A stretch of 64,000 nt of DNA from Cognatiyoonia sp965661665 (GTDB lineage Bacteria; Pseudomonadota; Alphaproteobacteria; Rhodobacterales; Rhodobacteraceae): assembly GCF_965661665.1 (NCBI RefSeq), contig NZ_CBFIEO010000007.1, positions 62,001 to 126,000 on the forward strand. Reading direction: 5' to 3'. Below, one piece after another: positions 26,192 through 34,848 of the stretch. Each line of letters opens with the position of its first letter. Positions within the stretch are counted from its first letter, which is position 1. Position numbers and translations under genes: made by a program. The notes below the pieces were generated by a model. The model was not told the origin of the DNA. It made no database searches and was given only the letters and a program-made list of their open reading frames with translations.

Positions 26192-27848
26192 TGGCGGCAA
26201 CCTTTTCTGGATAAAGCACAGCCTTGAACGGCTCCATTCCGACACGGCGATAGGTTTGGAGGAATGTCTCCTCCGCGTTTTCGCGGAGATCGAGGTAGCC
26301 GAGCACGAGGCGCTCAATGGCGGGCACAATCTCATCGGCGGAAAAACCGGGGCCGGCCCGCTCCCCAATAGCTGCGTCCTCTGTCCCGTCACCGCCGAGC
26401 GTGATCTGGTAGTTTTCAATACCCGCGCGGTCGAGGCCAAGGATGCCGATGTGCCCAACATGGTGATGGCCACAAGCGTTGATGCAGCCGGAGATTTTGA
26501 TCTTCAGCGGGCCAACCTCATGCTCGAGTTTTAGTTCGTCAAAGCGCGTCGCAATCTCCTGCGCGATGGGGATGGAGCGCGCGGTCGCCAAGGCGCAATA
26601 ATCCATGCCGGGGCAAGCGATAATGTCGCTGATGAGACCGATGTTGGCCGTCGCCAAACCATGCTCGCGCAGGGCGTTATAGATCTCTGGCAGGTCGGAT
26701 TTATGGACATGCGGCAGGATCACGTTCTGTTCGTGGCTGATGCGCAGTTCGTCGTGGCCCAAACGCAAAGCAAGGTCAGCAATCAAGCGCATCTGGTCAG
26801 CGCTCGCGTCACCAGGCGTTGCGCCATGTGCTTTCAGCGAGATGGAGACGATCGCGTATTCGCTGTTTTTATGCGCGGCCAAATTGGTATCCGCCCAAGA
26901 ACGGAAAGCAGGGTTGGCGGCTTTGTAGGCGTCAAAAGCTTCCACGCTGCCGGACTTGTAGGTCGGTTCTGCAAAATGGTCTTGGATCTGAGAGTAAAGC
27001 TCCTGATCCACACCTGTGAAGCCTTTGCGGATCTCGTCAAACCGCGCTTCCACGAGTTCAGAAATCCTATCGATGCCATTCTCATGCACGGTGATTTTGA
27101 TCCGCGCTTTGTATTTGTTGTCGCGCCGGCCAAGCAGGTTCCAAACGCTGACGACAGCTTCGACGTATGGCAGCAGGTCCGCTTCGGGGAGGAAATCGCG
27201 CAGCACTTTGCCAATCATCGGTGTCCTGCCAAGCCCGCCGCCAACAAAGATCCGGTAGCCGCGCGCATCGTTTTTTTCGACGATCTGAACAGCGACGTCA
27301 TGGGCGCGCATCACGGCGCGGTCATTCTCTGCCCCAGAGACGGCGATTTTGAATTTGCGGGGCAGGGCTTGAAACTCTGGATGGTCGGTCGACCATTGGC
27401 GCAAAAGCTCCGCCACCGGACGGGGATCCAAGATTTCATCGCCCGCGGCCCCTGCGAAATGGTCGGCTGTCACGTTTCGGATCGTGTTGCCGGAGGTTTG
27501 GATGGCGTGCATCTCCACATCCGCCAGTGCCTCCAACATATCCGGCACATCGGGCAGCTTCGGCCAGTTGTACTGGATATTCTGGCGGGTGGTGAAGTGG
27601 CCGTAACCCTTGTCCCACGTCTCAGAGATGTAGGCCAACTGGGTCATTTGGCGGCTGTTCAACGTGCCATATGGGATGGCTACGCGGAGCATGTAGGCGT
27701 GCAGTTGCAAATAAAGGCCGTTCATCAAACGGAACGGCTTGAACTCATCCTCGGTCAAAGAGCCATCAACGCGGCGCTCCACCTGATCGCGGAATTGCGC
27801 CACACGTTCGCGCACAAAGGCTTCGTCAAAATCATTGTATAGATACAT
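26181..27848 (-). CDS. cysI: Nitrite/sulfite reductase hemoprotein subunit
   Basis: 555 residues with two ferredoxin-like domain repeats. The siroheme/4Fe-4S ligands are in CPGMDYCALATARS (about residues 428-434) and in GCINACGHHHVGHIG. YLYNDFDEAFVRERVAQFRDQ opens the protein. It reduces sulfite to sulfide using the siroheme made by the adjacent cysG product. A sulfite role is favoured over nitrite by the cysH and DUF934 neighbours. Confidence 0.92.
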   Translation of the reverse strand: MYLYNDFDEAFVRERVAQFRDQVERRVDGSLTEDEFKPFRLMNGLYLQLHAYMLRVAIPYGTLNSRQMTQLAYISETWDKGYGHFTTRQNIQYNWPKLPDVPDMLEALADVEMHAIQTSGNTIRNVTADHFAGAAGDEILDPRPVAELLRQWSTDHPEFQALPRKFKIAVSGAENDRAVMRAHDVAVQIVEKNDARGYRIFVGGGLGRTPMIGKVLRDFLPEADLLPYVEAVVSVWNLLGRRDNKYKARIKITVHENGIDRISELVEARFDEIRKGFTGVDQELYSQIQDHFAEPTYKSGSVEAFDAYKAANPAFRSWADTNLAAHKNSEYAIVSISLKAHGATPGDASADQMRLIADLALRLGHDELRISHEQNVILPHVHKSDLPEIYNALREHGLATANIGLISDIIACPGMDYCALATARSIPIAQEIATRFDELKLEHEVGPLKIKISGCINACGHHHVGHIGILGLDRAGIENYQITLGGDGTEDAAIGERAGPGFSADEIVPAIERLVLGYLDLRENAEETFLQTYRRVGMEPFKAVLYPEKVAANAA

Positions 27849-27851
27849 GGC

Positions 27852-28151
27852 TTAGACCTCTGCCTGTTTGCCGTGGGGGTAGTTGGATGGTCCGCGTGTA
27901 CGGAACGACTCGCGGAAATGCGTGGGTGCGGGGCCATCGGCGGTCTGTTTGGCGTCGGCCAAATAGGCACCAGCGATTTGATCGGTGAAGGCTTGGGCCT
28001 CGATCAAACGCAATTCCGCGTGGGCCTCATCCGTCAGAAGCTCGGCATCCGCGATGTCGCGGGACCAGTCATTGGTCTCGGTGAGCCAGATCGCATCGCC
28101 TTCCAACAAGGCGTTGGCGGTGATGACTTTTGGGGTGAAGGCACGCGGCAT
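27852..28151 (-). CDS. DUF2849 domain protein of the sulfite cluster
   Basis: 99 residues, beginning MPRAFTPKVITANALLEGDAIWL. DUF2849 is found between cysG and cysI in alphaproteobacteria. Function unknown; a role as a small accessory of sulfite reduction is inferred from that constant position. It overlaps the cysG stop and is spaced 3 bases from cysI. Confidence 0.85.
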   Translation of the reverse strand: MPRAFTPKVITANALLEGDAIWLTETNDWSRDIADAELLTDEAHAELRLIEAQAFTDQIAGAYLADAKQTADGPAPTHFRESFRTRGPSNYPHGKQAEV

Positions 28152-29563
28152 TATGCAAACTCCTGTTCTTGAATGTCATAGCTGGCCGCAACCGCGTCAC
28201 GTGGGGCAAGACCGTAGAATGTGAGGGCTGGGCCGGTGAGACCCGCTTTGGACATCGTCGGCTCCATCTCCGCCAGTGTTGTGGCGATCACGCGCTGATC
28301 GGTGCGGCTGACGTTTTCGATGATCGTGACAGGCGTCGCGGGATCGGCCCCTTGCATCAGTAGGCGTCCTTGAATGAACCGCGCGGCTTTCTTGCCCATG
28401 TAGATCGCCGCCACTTGTCCCGGCTCTGCCAGTACGCGCCAATCCTGATCGGCATACCCCTTCGTGTCATGGCCTGTGATCAGACGGACGGCGGAATTGC
28501 GGTTCCGTTTGGTCAGCGACTGCCCGATGGAGGCGACCGCAGCGGAGGCCGCCGTGATCCCTGGTACAACGCGCCAGCTAACACCCGCGGCATCGCAGGC
28601 CTCAATCTCTTCATCCAGTCGTCCGAACACTGTCGGATCACCCGCTTTCAAGCGCACGACATGTGCGCCTGCTGCGGCGTAGCCTACGATCAACGCGTCA
28701 ATGTCGGACTGCTTCACCGCTTTGCCAAAGCCTTCTTTGCCCGCGTCAATGATCGTCGCCTCGCGGCGTGCCAGTTCAAGGATTTCAGGCGTGACCAACC
28801 GGTCGTGGATCACCACATCTGCCTTGTCCAAAGCCTTACGCGCTTTCAGCGTTAAAAGCTCGGGATCACCGGGGCCAGCGCCAACAAGATCGACGTGACC
28901 TGAATTGGTCTCTGCCATCACATGTTTGTCCAGAAGGGTGCCAAGGGCCGGAAGAATGCCCTCAGCCCCCTCTGTCTCAACGGTTTCGGGCCCGTCTTTG
29001 AAATAGAACTCTGACCAGAACGCCCGGCGCTTGAGACCCATTGGCAGGACGTCAACTGCGTGACGGAAGGTCTTACCAATTCGAGCCAGCAGACCGAGAG
29101 AGGAGGGAAGACGCTCCTCCAGATCAGCCTTGATCGCGCGGGCCAGAACTGGCGCCGCGCCTTCGGTACCAATGGCGATGGTGACGGGATCACGATCGAC
29201 GATGGCGGGCGTGATGAATTGGCTGTCTGCGAGATTATCGACTATGTTCACCTTAGCCCCATCCGCGTGGGCCAAGTCCGCAACGCGCGCATCTTCTGCG
29301 TCATCCTCATTCGCGGCGTAGAACAAGACCGCACACATCGCGTCGCCTGCTTCCAAAGCACGCGGAATAAACGTGAGTTTGCCCTCCGCCGCCCAAGCAT
29401 GGATTTCAGCTGCGGCCTTTTCTGCGAAAACAGTTACTTTCGCGGTAGTCTTTAAGATCAACCGCAGTTTCGCCAAAGCAGCATCACCGCCACCCGCCAA
29501 AACAATGCGACGACCAGCAACTGCCATGAAGATAGGAAAGTGGTCCATGGGAAGGGCTTTCAT
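28151..29563 (-). CDS. cysG: Siroheme synthase (bifunctional CysG)
   Basis: 470 residues. The N-terminal precorrin-2 dehydrogenase/ferrochelatase part has the NAD loop RRIVLAGGGDAALAKLRL. The C-terminal uroporphyrinogen-III methyltransferase part has VDLVGAGPGDPELLTLKA and LKAGDPTVFGR. The enzyme converts uroporphyrinogen III to siroheme for cysI. It leads the cysG-DUF2849-cysI-cysH-DUF934 operon and is divergent from an Lrp-type regulator. Confidence 0.93.
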   Translation of the reverse strand: MKALPMDHFPIFMAVAGRRIVLAGGGDAALAKLRLILKTTAKVTVFAEKAAAEIHAWAAEGKLTFIPRALEAGDAMCAVLFYAANEDDAEDARVADLAHADGAKVNIVDNLADSQFITPAIVDRDPVTIAIGTEGAAPVLARAIKADLEERLPSSLGLLARIGKTFRHAVDVLPMGLKRRAFWSEFYFKDGPETVETEGAEGILPALGTLLDKHVMAETNSGHVDLVGAGPGDPELLTLKARKALDKADVVIHDRLVTPEILELARREATIIDAGKEGFGKAVKQSDIDALIVGYAAAGAHVVRLKAGDPTVFGRLDEEIEACDAAGVSWRVVPGITAASAAVASIGQSLTKRNRNSAVRLITGHDTKGYADQDWRVLAEPGQVAAIYMGKKAARFIQGRLLMQGADPATPVTIIENVSRTDQRVIATTLAEMEPTMSKAGLTGPALTFYGLAPRDAVAASYDIQEQEFA

Positions 29564-29581
29564 AGTTTCTTGTGCTCACTA

Positions 29582-29647
29582 TAGAATATTGTTCTATTAA
29601 TTGCCCATATATCCGGATAATTAAGAATTATTATTCCATATATGCGG
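29582..29647. promoter_or_regulatory. AT-rich operator region between cysG and the Lrp-type regulator
   Basis: Contains TAGAA-N5-TTCTA (29582-29596) and a 12-bp direct repeat, CCATATATCCGG (29605-29616) and CCATATATGCGG (29636-29647), spaced 31 bp, close to three helical turns. Lrp/AsnC octamers bind phased AT-rich sites, so this is a likely shared control region for the cys operon and the regulator. Confidence 0.5.
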
Positions 29648-29687
29648 CGAATCAGGCCTTTTGGCCTTAGAATTGGGGAATTTCGGA

Positions 29688-30149
29688 ATGGCGGTCCGGA
29701 TTGACGACACAGATCGGAAAATACTCGCAGAGCTTCAGCGCGACGCGGCGCAGTCTTTGGATGAAATCGCCAAGAATGTGAGTAGTTCCAAGACGCCTGT
29801 CTGGAACCGCATCAAGAAGATGCGGGAAGCGAAAATCATCGGCCAGCAGACCGTTTTGCTGGATGCGGAGGCTTTGGGGTTTGAGGCATGTTTTTTTGTG
29901 CTGATCCGCACGTCAGAGCATGAGGCGAGCTGGCAAGCGAAGTTTCTCAAGGCGCTGAGAGACAGGCCGGAAGTGCAAGAGGCGCACCGTCTGGCGGGCG
30001 ACATTGACTACATCCTTAAAGTGCGCGTCGCCAATGCGAGGGCCTATGACAAGTTTTATCAAGCTTTGATATCAGAGGTGCGCGTGCACAACGTAACTGC
30101 ACTGCTGTCAATGGAAGAATTGAAGTTGACCGTGGCGCTGCCGCTTTAG
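29688..30149 (+). CDS. Lrp/AsnC-family transcriptional regulator
   Basis: 153 residues from ATG 29688 (MAVRIDDTDRKILAELQRDA). The HTH is SLDEIAKNVSSSKTPVWNRI (about residues 23-42) and the rest is a ligand-binding RAM domain (YILKVRVANARAYDKFYQ). Members next to cys genes respond to cysteine or sulfur status in other alphaproteobacteria. Divergent transcription with cysG supports control of sulfite assimilation. Confidence 0.9.
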   Translation: MAVRIDDTDRKILAELQRDAAQSLDEIAKNVSSSKTPVWNRIKKMREAKIIGQQTVLLDAEALGFEACFFVLIRTSEHEASWQAKFLKALRDRPEVQEAHRLAGDIDYILKVRVANARAYDKFYQALISEVRVHNVTALLSMEELKLTVALPL

Positions 30150-31309
30150 GAGGTCACCCTCAACGACTTCAGCCCGTGAAAGTGGAAGACGTCGGCGTAT
30201 TGCGGCGGCTCCGCCAAGGTGAGGTTTGGAAAGGTCTCAGACAAAACCCTGAGACCGACGAGCAATTCCAAACGGGCGAGCGGCGCGCCGACGCAGAAGT
30301 GAATGCCGCCGCCAAAGGCCGCATGTGCGGGCTTGTTGCGTTCCGGTCGAAACACGTTTGGGTCATCAAAGGCTGCGGGATCCCGATTGGCGGCACCCAA
30401 GAGGCAGGCGATTTGTTGGCCGCGGTTGAGCGAGTGCCCGAAAAAATCGATGTCCTCATAGACCCAGCGCGTGAACATGTGCAGGGGCGGATCGAATCGC
30501 ATCACCTCTTCCACGACGCTAGGAGTGATGCTGCGAATGTCACGCTCCAAAAGGGCTTTCACCCCATTGCCCATCGTGTGGACCGTCGCCTCATGCCCAG
30601 CATTGAGCAAAAGGATAACGGTTGTCGTTAACTCATCTTTGCTCAAGCGGTCGCCATCCTCCTCCGCCGCAAGCAGGGCCGAGATAAGATCGTCTGCGGG
30701 TTTCTGTCGTTTCTCCGTTAGCACATCTTCGAGAAAGGCTTTGAACTCCTGCGTCGCTGCAACGGCGGCGTCTTCAACGGCGCGGGTGCGGCACGCTTGG
30801 TACATTGCGACCATTGCGTTGGACCAGCGCAGCAAATCGGGCGCGGCGCTGTCGGGGACACCGATCAGCCGCGCAATAACGATTGCGGGAAGGGGTTGCG
30901 CGAACTGCTTGAGCAGATCGAAGGGTCTATCTGGCACATTGCCAAGAAGGTCGCGGGCGAGAGCATCAATCTCAGGCTCCAAAGCCGCAATCCGGCGGCT
31001 GGTGAAGGACCGCAGAACCAAGCCGCGCAGGCGTGTGTGGCGGGGTGGCTCAAGCTCTAGCATCGAGTGTGCCTCGATATCATAAAAGGGCTTGAGGTGT
31101 TCTGCATGGTTGGGTGCCATCTCGGTCGGTGCCTCCCGCCCCATCCGACGGTCTTTCAGCGCGGCCATCACAGCGGCATGGCTGACCGCGCAGGGCATAT
31201 CGTAGTCATCCCACCAGAACACGTCACCTGCGGCCCGCATCCGGTCATAGAAGGGGTAAGGGTTTTGGACGAACGTCGGATCGGTCGGGGATTGCGCCGC
31301 GTGTTTCAT
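30146..31309 (-). CDS. Cytochrome P450
   Basis: 387 residues from the ATG at 31307-31309. The I-helix is LLLNAGHEATVHTMG, the K-helix ExxR is EEVMRFDPP, and the heme loop is FGGGIHFCVGAPLARLE with the axial Cys. No membrane anchor and a size near 390 make it a soluble bacterial class-I P450, which needs separate ferredoxin and reductase. Substrate unknown. It is divergent from the B12-binding protein. Confidence 0.92.
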   Translation of the reverse strand: MKHAAQSPTDPTFVQNPYPFYDRMRAAGDVFWWDDYDMPCAVSHAAVMAALKDRRMGREAPTEMAPNHAEHLKPFYDIEAHSMLELEPPRHTRLRGLVLRSFTSRRIAALEPEIDALARDLLGNVPDRPFDLLKQFAQPLPAIVIARLIGVPDSAAPDLLRWSNAMVAMYQACRTRAVEDAAVAATQEFKAFLEDVLTEKRQKPADDLISALLAAEEDGDRLSKDELTTTVILLLNAGHEATVHTMGNGVKALLERDIRSITPSVVEEVMRFDPPLHMFTRWVYEDIDFFGHSLNRGQQIACLLGAANRDPAAFDDPNVFRPERNKPAHAAFGGGIHFCVGAPLARLELLVGLRVLSETFPNLTLAEPPQYADVFHFHGLKSLRVTS

Positions 31310-31359
31310 AAAACTCTGATGGGCGTTCGGCCGCGCGTTGGCAAGGGTCGTTCGACGTT

Positions 31360-31415
31360 GCGTCCTCCCGCCAAATTTTCTGGAATCGCGTCCTCCCGCC
31401 AAATTTTCTGGAATC
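31360..31415. repeat. Perfect 28-bp tandem duplication in the P450 upstream region
   Basis: The 28-base unit (starting GCGTCCTCCCGCC and ending TTCTGGAATC) occurs at 31360-31387 and again at 31388-31415 without a mismatch. It lies 50-105 bases upstream of the P450 start. It may double a regulator site or be a recent replication slip. Confidence 0.85.
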
Positions 31416-31521
31416 GCGACCTTCTGACGCTTCTGTGATTTTGCATTCTATGGTACACCGACGTTAGGGACGCACGGTTTGGCCAACTAGAAGGGTCCGA
31501 CAAAACCAGGGAGGTCGTAAA

Positions 31522-32346
31522 GTGGCACAGACGCCATTGGACGACGAACAGATTGACCGTCTAGCTTATGAACAAGCGGAGGAACACTTCCGGCTTGTCC
31601 GAAACCGCTTGTCGAAAGATGCCGTTGAAGCGCTCGCCAAAGAAGTGGTGGTGCGCATCGCTTTCCGACTTCCGCGGAACCTCCCCCCAGACCACGCACC
31701 GACAGAAGCCGAAATTATGGCGCTGTGTGAAGCCCTGTTGTCCAAAGATGAGATCGCAGCTGACCGCATCATTCTTGCCGCGCGGCGCGATGGCGTCAGC
31801 CCTGAAATGCTGAACCTTGGCTACGTTGCGGGCGCGGCGCGGATGCTGGGGGAAATGTGGGACGACGACCGCGTGTCCTTTGTCGAAGTCACAATTGCGT
31901 CTGGACGTCTCTACCGCATCATCCGTGGCCTGCGCCACGTGGTCGATGAAACTGTTAGCTTGCCCGGACCCGACCGCAATGTGCTGTTCGCACTCGTCCC
32001 CGACGAGTCTCATACGCTCGGGATCGAAATCGCTACTGAAGTGTTCCGACGCGAAGGCTGGGAAGCTGAAATGCTGGTTGGCGAGACCCATGACGCGATT
32101 GTTGCAGTCACTCAACAGCGGCGGTTCCGCTCAATCGTGCTGGTCGCCCATTCCGAACATATGTTGGCCAACCTCATCAGCCTCGTGTTGGCTGTCCGGA
32201 TCACGCAGCCTTTAGCCTATGTCGTTGTCGCGGGTAAAATTGTCGATGTAGTCAAAGACGTCACGACCCTTGTGGGGGCCGATGACGTTATTCCTGACAT
32301 GGAAAGCGCGGTGGCCCGACTGGGGGCTATCGTCGATATGGGCTAG
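31522..32346 (+). CDS. Cobalamin (B12)-binding protein, AerR/PpaA-like
   Basis: 274 residues from GTG 31522, with GGGAGG 8 bases upstream. Residues about 60-145 form the four-helix cap with MLGEMWDDDRVSFVEVTIASGRLYR, and the C-terminal Rossmann part carries ESHTLG (E162, H164, G167), the E/DxHxxG ligand motif. The Trp region reads W...VEV, not W...EH, as in AerR/PpaA and unlike CarH. No DNA-binding domain is visible. AerR proteins act with CrtJ/PpsR on photosynthesis genes; none are nearby here, so the target is unknown. Confidence 0.8.
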   Translation: MAQTPLDDEQIDRLAYEQAEEHFRLVRNRLSKDAVEALAKEVVVRIAFRLPRNLPPDHAPTEAEIMALCEALLSKDEIAADRIILAARRDGVSPEMLNLGYVAGAARMLGEMWDDDRVSFVEVTIASGRLYRIIRGLRHVVDETVSLPGPDRNVLFALVPDESHTLGIEIATEVFRREGWEAEMLVGETHDAIVAVTQQRRFRSIVLVAHSEHMLANLISLVLAVRITQPLAYVVVAGKIVDVVKDVTTLVGADDVIPDMESAVARLGAIVDMG

Positions 32347-33080
32347 GCTTTTTCCAGCGCGCTGATGATTGGTGAGAAGTCCACGGCTTTCAGGCTCGCC
32401 CCACCGACCAGAGCACCGTCGACGTTATCGACGGCAAAAATCTCCGCCGCATTGCTGTCTTTGACGGACCCGCCATACAGCAAGGGTATTTCGTTCGCGT
32501 CAGCGAAGCGCACTTTCAGCACTCTGCGAATATGCGCATGTACCTCTGCGATCTGTTCGGTCGAAGGGACTTTTCCCGTTCCGATGGCCCAAACAGGTTC
32601 GTAGGCAATCACTGTGTTAGCAGCGGTGGCATCATCTGGCACGGACCCCGCTAATTGCACATCCATCACGTCCAATGTTGTGCCAGCCTCACGCTCTGCC
32701 AGCGTCTCACCGATACAAATAATCGCAACCAATCCGGCGGCGTAGGCGGCTTGCGCCTTCTTCGCGATCAGCGCGTCGGATTCGCCGTGATCCGTGCGTC
32801 GCTCCGAATGTCCGACGATGATGCTTGTGGCACCTGCCGCTTTCATCATGGAGGCAGAGATTTCGCCGGTATGCGCGCCACTTACCGCCGTGTTACAATC
32901 CTGACCACCGATGCCAATTTTGCCAGCGTTGGTACGGGCCTGAGAAATCAGCGTGGCAGGTGGGCAAATGATGACATCAACAGTGGGGTCTGGGTGCGCA
33001 GAACTCAGGGCAGTCAGTTGCAACAAATCCTCCGCAGTCCCATTCATTTTCCAATTTCCTGCGGCGATCTTTCTTGGCAT
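32343..33080 (-). CDS. tpiA: Triose-phosphate isomerase
   Basis: 245 residues from the ATG at 33078-33080 (MPRKIAAGNWKMNG). The active-site Lys is in GNWKMNG, the His in VGHSERR, and the Glu in AYEPVWAIGTGK. It interconverts dihydroxyacetone phosphate and glyceraldehyde 3-phosphate. The tail overlaps the end of the B12 gene by 4 bases. Confidence 0.96.
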   Translation of the reverse strand: MPRKIAAGNWKMNGTAEDLLQLTALSSAHPDPTVDVIICPPATLISQARTNAGKIGIGGQDCNTAVSGAHTGEISASMMKAAGATSIIVGHSERRTDHGESDALIAKKAQAAYAAGLVAIICIGETLAEREAGTTLDVMDVQLAGSVPDDATAANTVIAYEPVWAIGTGKVPSTEQIAEVHAHIRRVLKVRFADANEIPLLYGGSVKDSNAAEIFAVDNVDGALVGGASLKAVDFSPIISALEKA

Positions 33081-33202
33081 GACGGGCCCCTTCAAAACTG
33101 TTTCGCCCTCTTTACCAACCTTTGTGGCGGAGCGTAACCGCTTGCATTTTTGGACATTGTCTCGCATGTGAAGCCCGACCAAAACGACGGAGGCGGACCA
33201 AT

Positions 33203-34126
33203 ATGATCCCGCGCATTGATGCAGCAGCCTTGCTTGATCCAACGCATGAGCGTCACGAGGAAATGCGCGCGCGAGTGGCCGACGCCGCGACCAGTATTGG
33301 GTTTATGACCGTCCACAACACGCCCATTTCAGAAGAGTGGGTCCGCGATTTGATTGAGCGCTACCGCGCGTTCTTTCATCTGCCCGCTGCGGAAAAGGCG
33401 CAGTACGATATGGCCAAGACCGGCTCCAACCGGGGTTGGGGCGCGCCGGGGTCTGAACAAGTCGACCCGAATGCCAATCCTGACTACAAACAGGTCTTCG
33501 ACATCGGTTCGATCCTGCCGGATGCAACACCTGAGGGGACGAAGGGCCTGTTGTGCTATGCGCCAAACATCTGGCCGGATGCGCCGGAAGGCTTCGCGGA
33601 TGCGCTGCGGAACTATTATTATGCCAGCACTGGTTTTGCGCTCGGTTTGCTGTGTGGCATTGCCGATGCGATTGGGTCCGATGCTGACTATTTCCGCACA
33701 CAGTTCAGCTATCCTATGTCCCTTCTGCGCGGGAATTTCTATCCCGAACGCCCTGCTTGGGCGGGGGAGAAGGATTTTGGAATTGCGACCCATACGGACT
33801 ATGGCTGTCTGATTCTGCTGGCGACGGATGGCTCGCCAGGACTTGAGGTGCGCAAACGTGGTGGGGGCTGGATCCCTGTCTCAGCCTCGCCCGGTGAGTT
33901 TGTCATCAACTTTGGTGAAATGTTGGAGTTCTGGACTGGTGGCAAGGTTAAGGCGACACCGCACCGTGTTGTCGGCACGAATGCGGAACGCATTTCTATC
34001 CCACTGTTCTTTAATCCGAATTACGACGCCAATGTCGCGCCTGAGGGGAAGGAGCCGATCTCAGCCGGGGATCATTTGGAGCAACGCTACAAAGAAACCT
34101 ACGTTCACCTACAAAAGGCGAGCTAA
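33203..34126 (+). CDS. 2-oxoglutarate/Fe(II) oxygenase, isopenicillin N synthase-like
   Basis: 307 residues from ATG 33203 (GGAGG 10 bases upstream). The N-terminal DIOX_N-like region reads IPRIDAAALLDPTHERHEEM. The iron site is THTDYGCLILL (HxD) with distal His in TPHRVVGTNAERISIPLFF, including the RxS pair for 2-oxoglutarate. Family members include gibberellin-like and ethylene-forming enzymes, so the substrate is open. Its end overlaps the tfoX 3' end by 4 bases. Confidence 0.88.
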   Translation: MIPRIDAAALLDPTHERHEEMRARVADAATSIGFMTVHNTPISEEWVRDLIERYRAFFHLPAAEKAQYDMAKTGSNRGWGAPGSEQVDPNANPDYKQVFDIGSILPDATPEGTKGLLCYAPNIWPDAPEGFADALRNYYYASTGFALGLLCGIADAIGSDADYFRTQFSYPMSLLRGNFYPERPAWAGEKDFGIATHTDYGCLILLATDGSPGLEVRKRGGGWIPVSASPGEFVINFGEMLEFWTGGKVKATPHRVVGTNAERISIPLFFNPNYDANVAPEGKEPISAGDHLEQRYKETYVHLQKAS

Positions 34127-34420
34127 AGCGTCGCAAGCGTTCGTTTGGCCCAAACGAGTGCGGATCCTAGATCTTCAAGCGCATCTTCTGGCAAGGACCA
34201 GTAAGGCATCTTGTGAAACTGCTCACCGCCTTCAGCAATCAAATCGGCTGCGACGTCGTCTTTGGCTTTGAGGTAGAGGCGCCTATCCGCGCTCATCAAC
34301 GCAAAGACCGTTCCGTCGTGATAAAGGCACATCCCGCCAAACATCTTGCGGACGGTCAGCCCCCCCCAAAGGATCAAAGAGTTCAAGCGCAAAGGCGATA
34401 TCCGCCTCTGACATGATCAT
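34123..34420 (-). pseudogene. TfoX/Sxy N-terminal domain protein, frameshifted at an 8-base homopolymer
   Basis: Reading from ATG 34418-34420 gives MIMSEADIAFALELFDPLGG and then runs out of frame at eight C on the plus strand (34360-34367). With seven, the sequence continues LTVRKMFGGMCLYHDGTVFALM to the stop at 34123, a typical TfoX_N domain of about 98 residues. So the break is one extra base in a homopolymer. The ATG overlaps the stop of the Fe-S assembly gene (ATGA), confirming the reconstructed start. It may be a base-call error, a true mutation or slip-strand variation. Confidence 0.75.
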
Positions 34421-34779
34421 TTGGCGGTGATCGTCTCATTAAATTTAATGGACTCCCCACACCCGCAAGCATCCACGACGTTCGGGTTGTGGAATTTGAA
34501 GCCGCTTTCGAGGAGGCTGACTTCATAATCAATCTCTGTTCCAAAAAGGAACATCTGCGCCATCGGTGCAATCATCACGCGGGCGCCATCCTGCTCGACA
34601 ACCTCGTCGAGCGGATCAACCTCCGTCACGTATTCCAACGTGTATTCCATACCCGCGCAACCGCCTTTCTTGACGCCAATGCGCAAGCCTTCATGCGCGT
34701 CTTTCGCCATCAGTTTGGCAATCTGCGCAGCGGCTTTGTCTGTCAGGGTGACGGCTTGTTTGCCGGGAATACAGAACAT
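34417..34779 (-). CDS. HesB/IscA-family iron-sulfur assembly protein
   Basis: 120 residues. The three family cysteines are visible: KKGGCAGMEYTLEY and DACGCGES near the C terminus. This is the A-type carrier fold (SufA/ErpA-like) that receives Fe-S clusters. The neighbour DUF59 gene belongs to the SUF pathway, which supports a SUF link. The next gene, tfoX, overlaps its stop. Confidence 0.9.
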   Translation of the reverse strand: MFCIPGKQAVTLTDKAAAQIAKLMAKDAHEGLRIGVKKGGCAGMEYTLEYVTEVDPLDEVVEQDGARVMIAPMAQMFLFGTEIDYEVSLLESGFKFHNPNVVDACGCGESIKFNETITAK

Positions 34780-34848
34780 GATCGTATCTCCTTACAGATA
34801 AGAGATAGGGGGTAGGCGGCTTTGGCTCAAGCCTTTCGAGGGATTGGC

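Noticed and set aside
26661..27842. 393-codon plus-strand frame opposite cysI
   Set aside because: It mirrors the codon pattern of cysI on the other strand, with no ribosome binding site and no recognisable domain.
31310..31521. CrtJ/PpsR site TGT-N12-ACA between P450 and B12 gene
   Set aside because: The only TGT...ACA pair has 18 bases between, so it is not the standard site.
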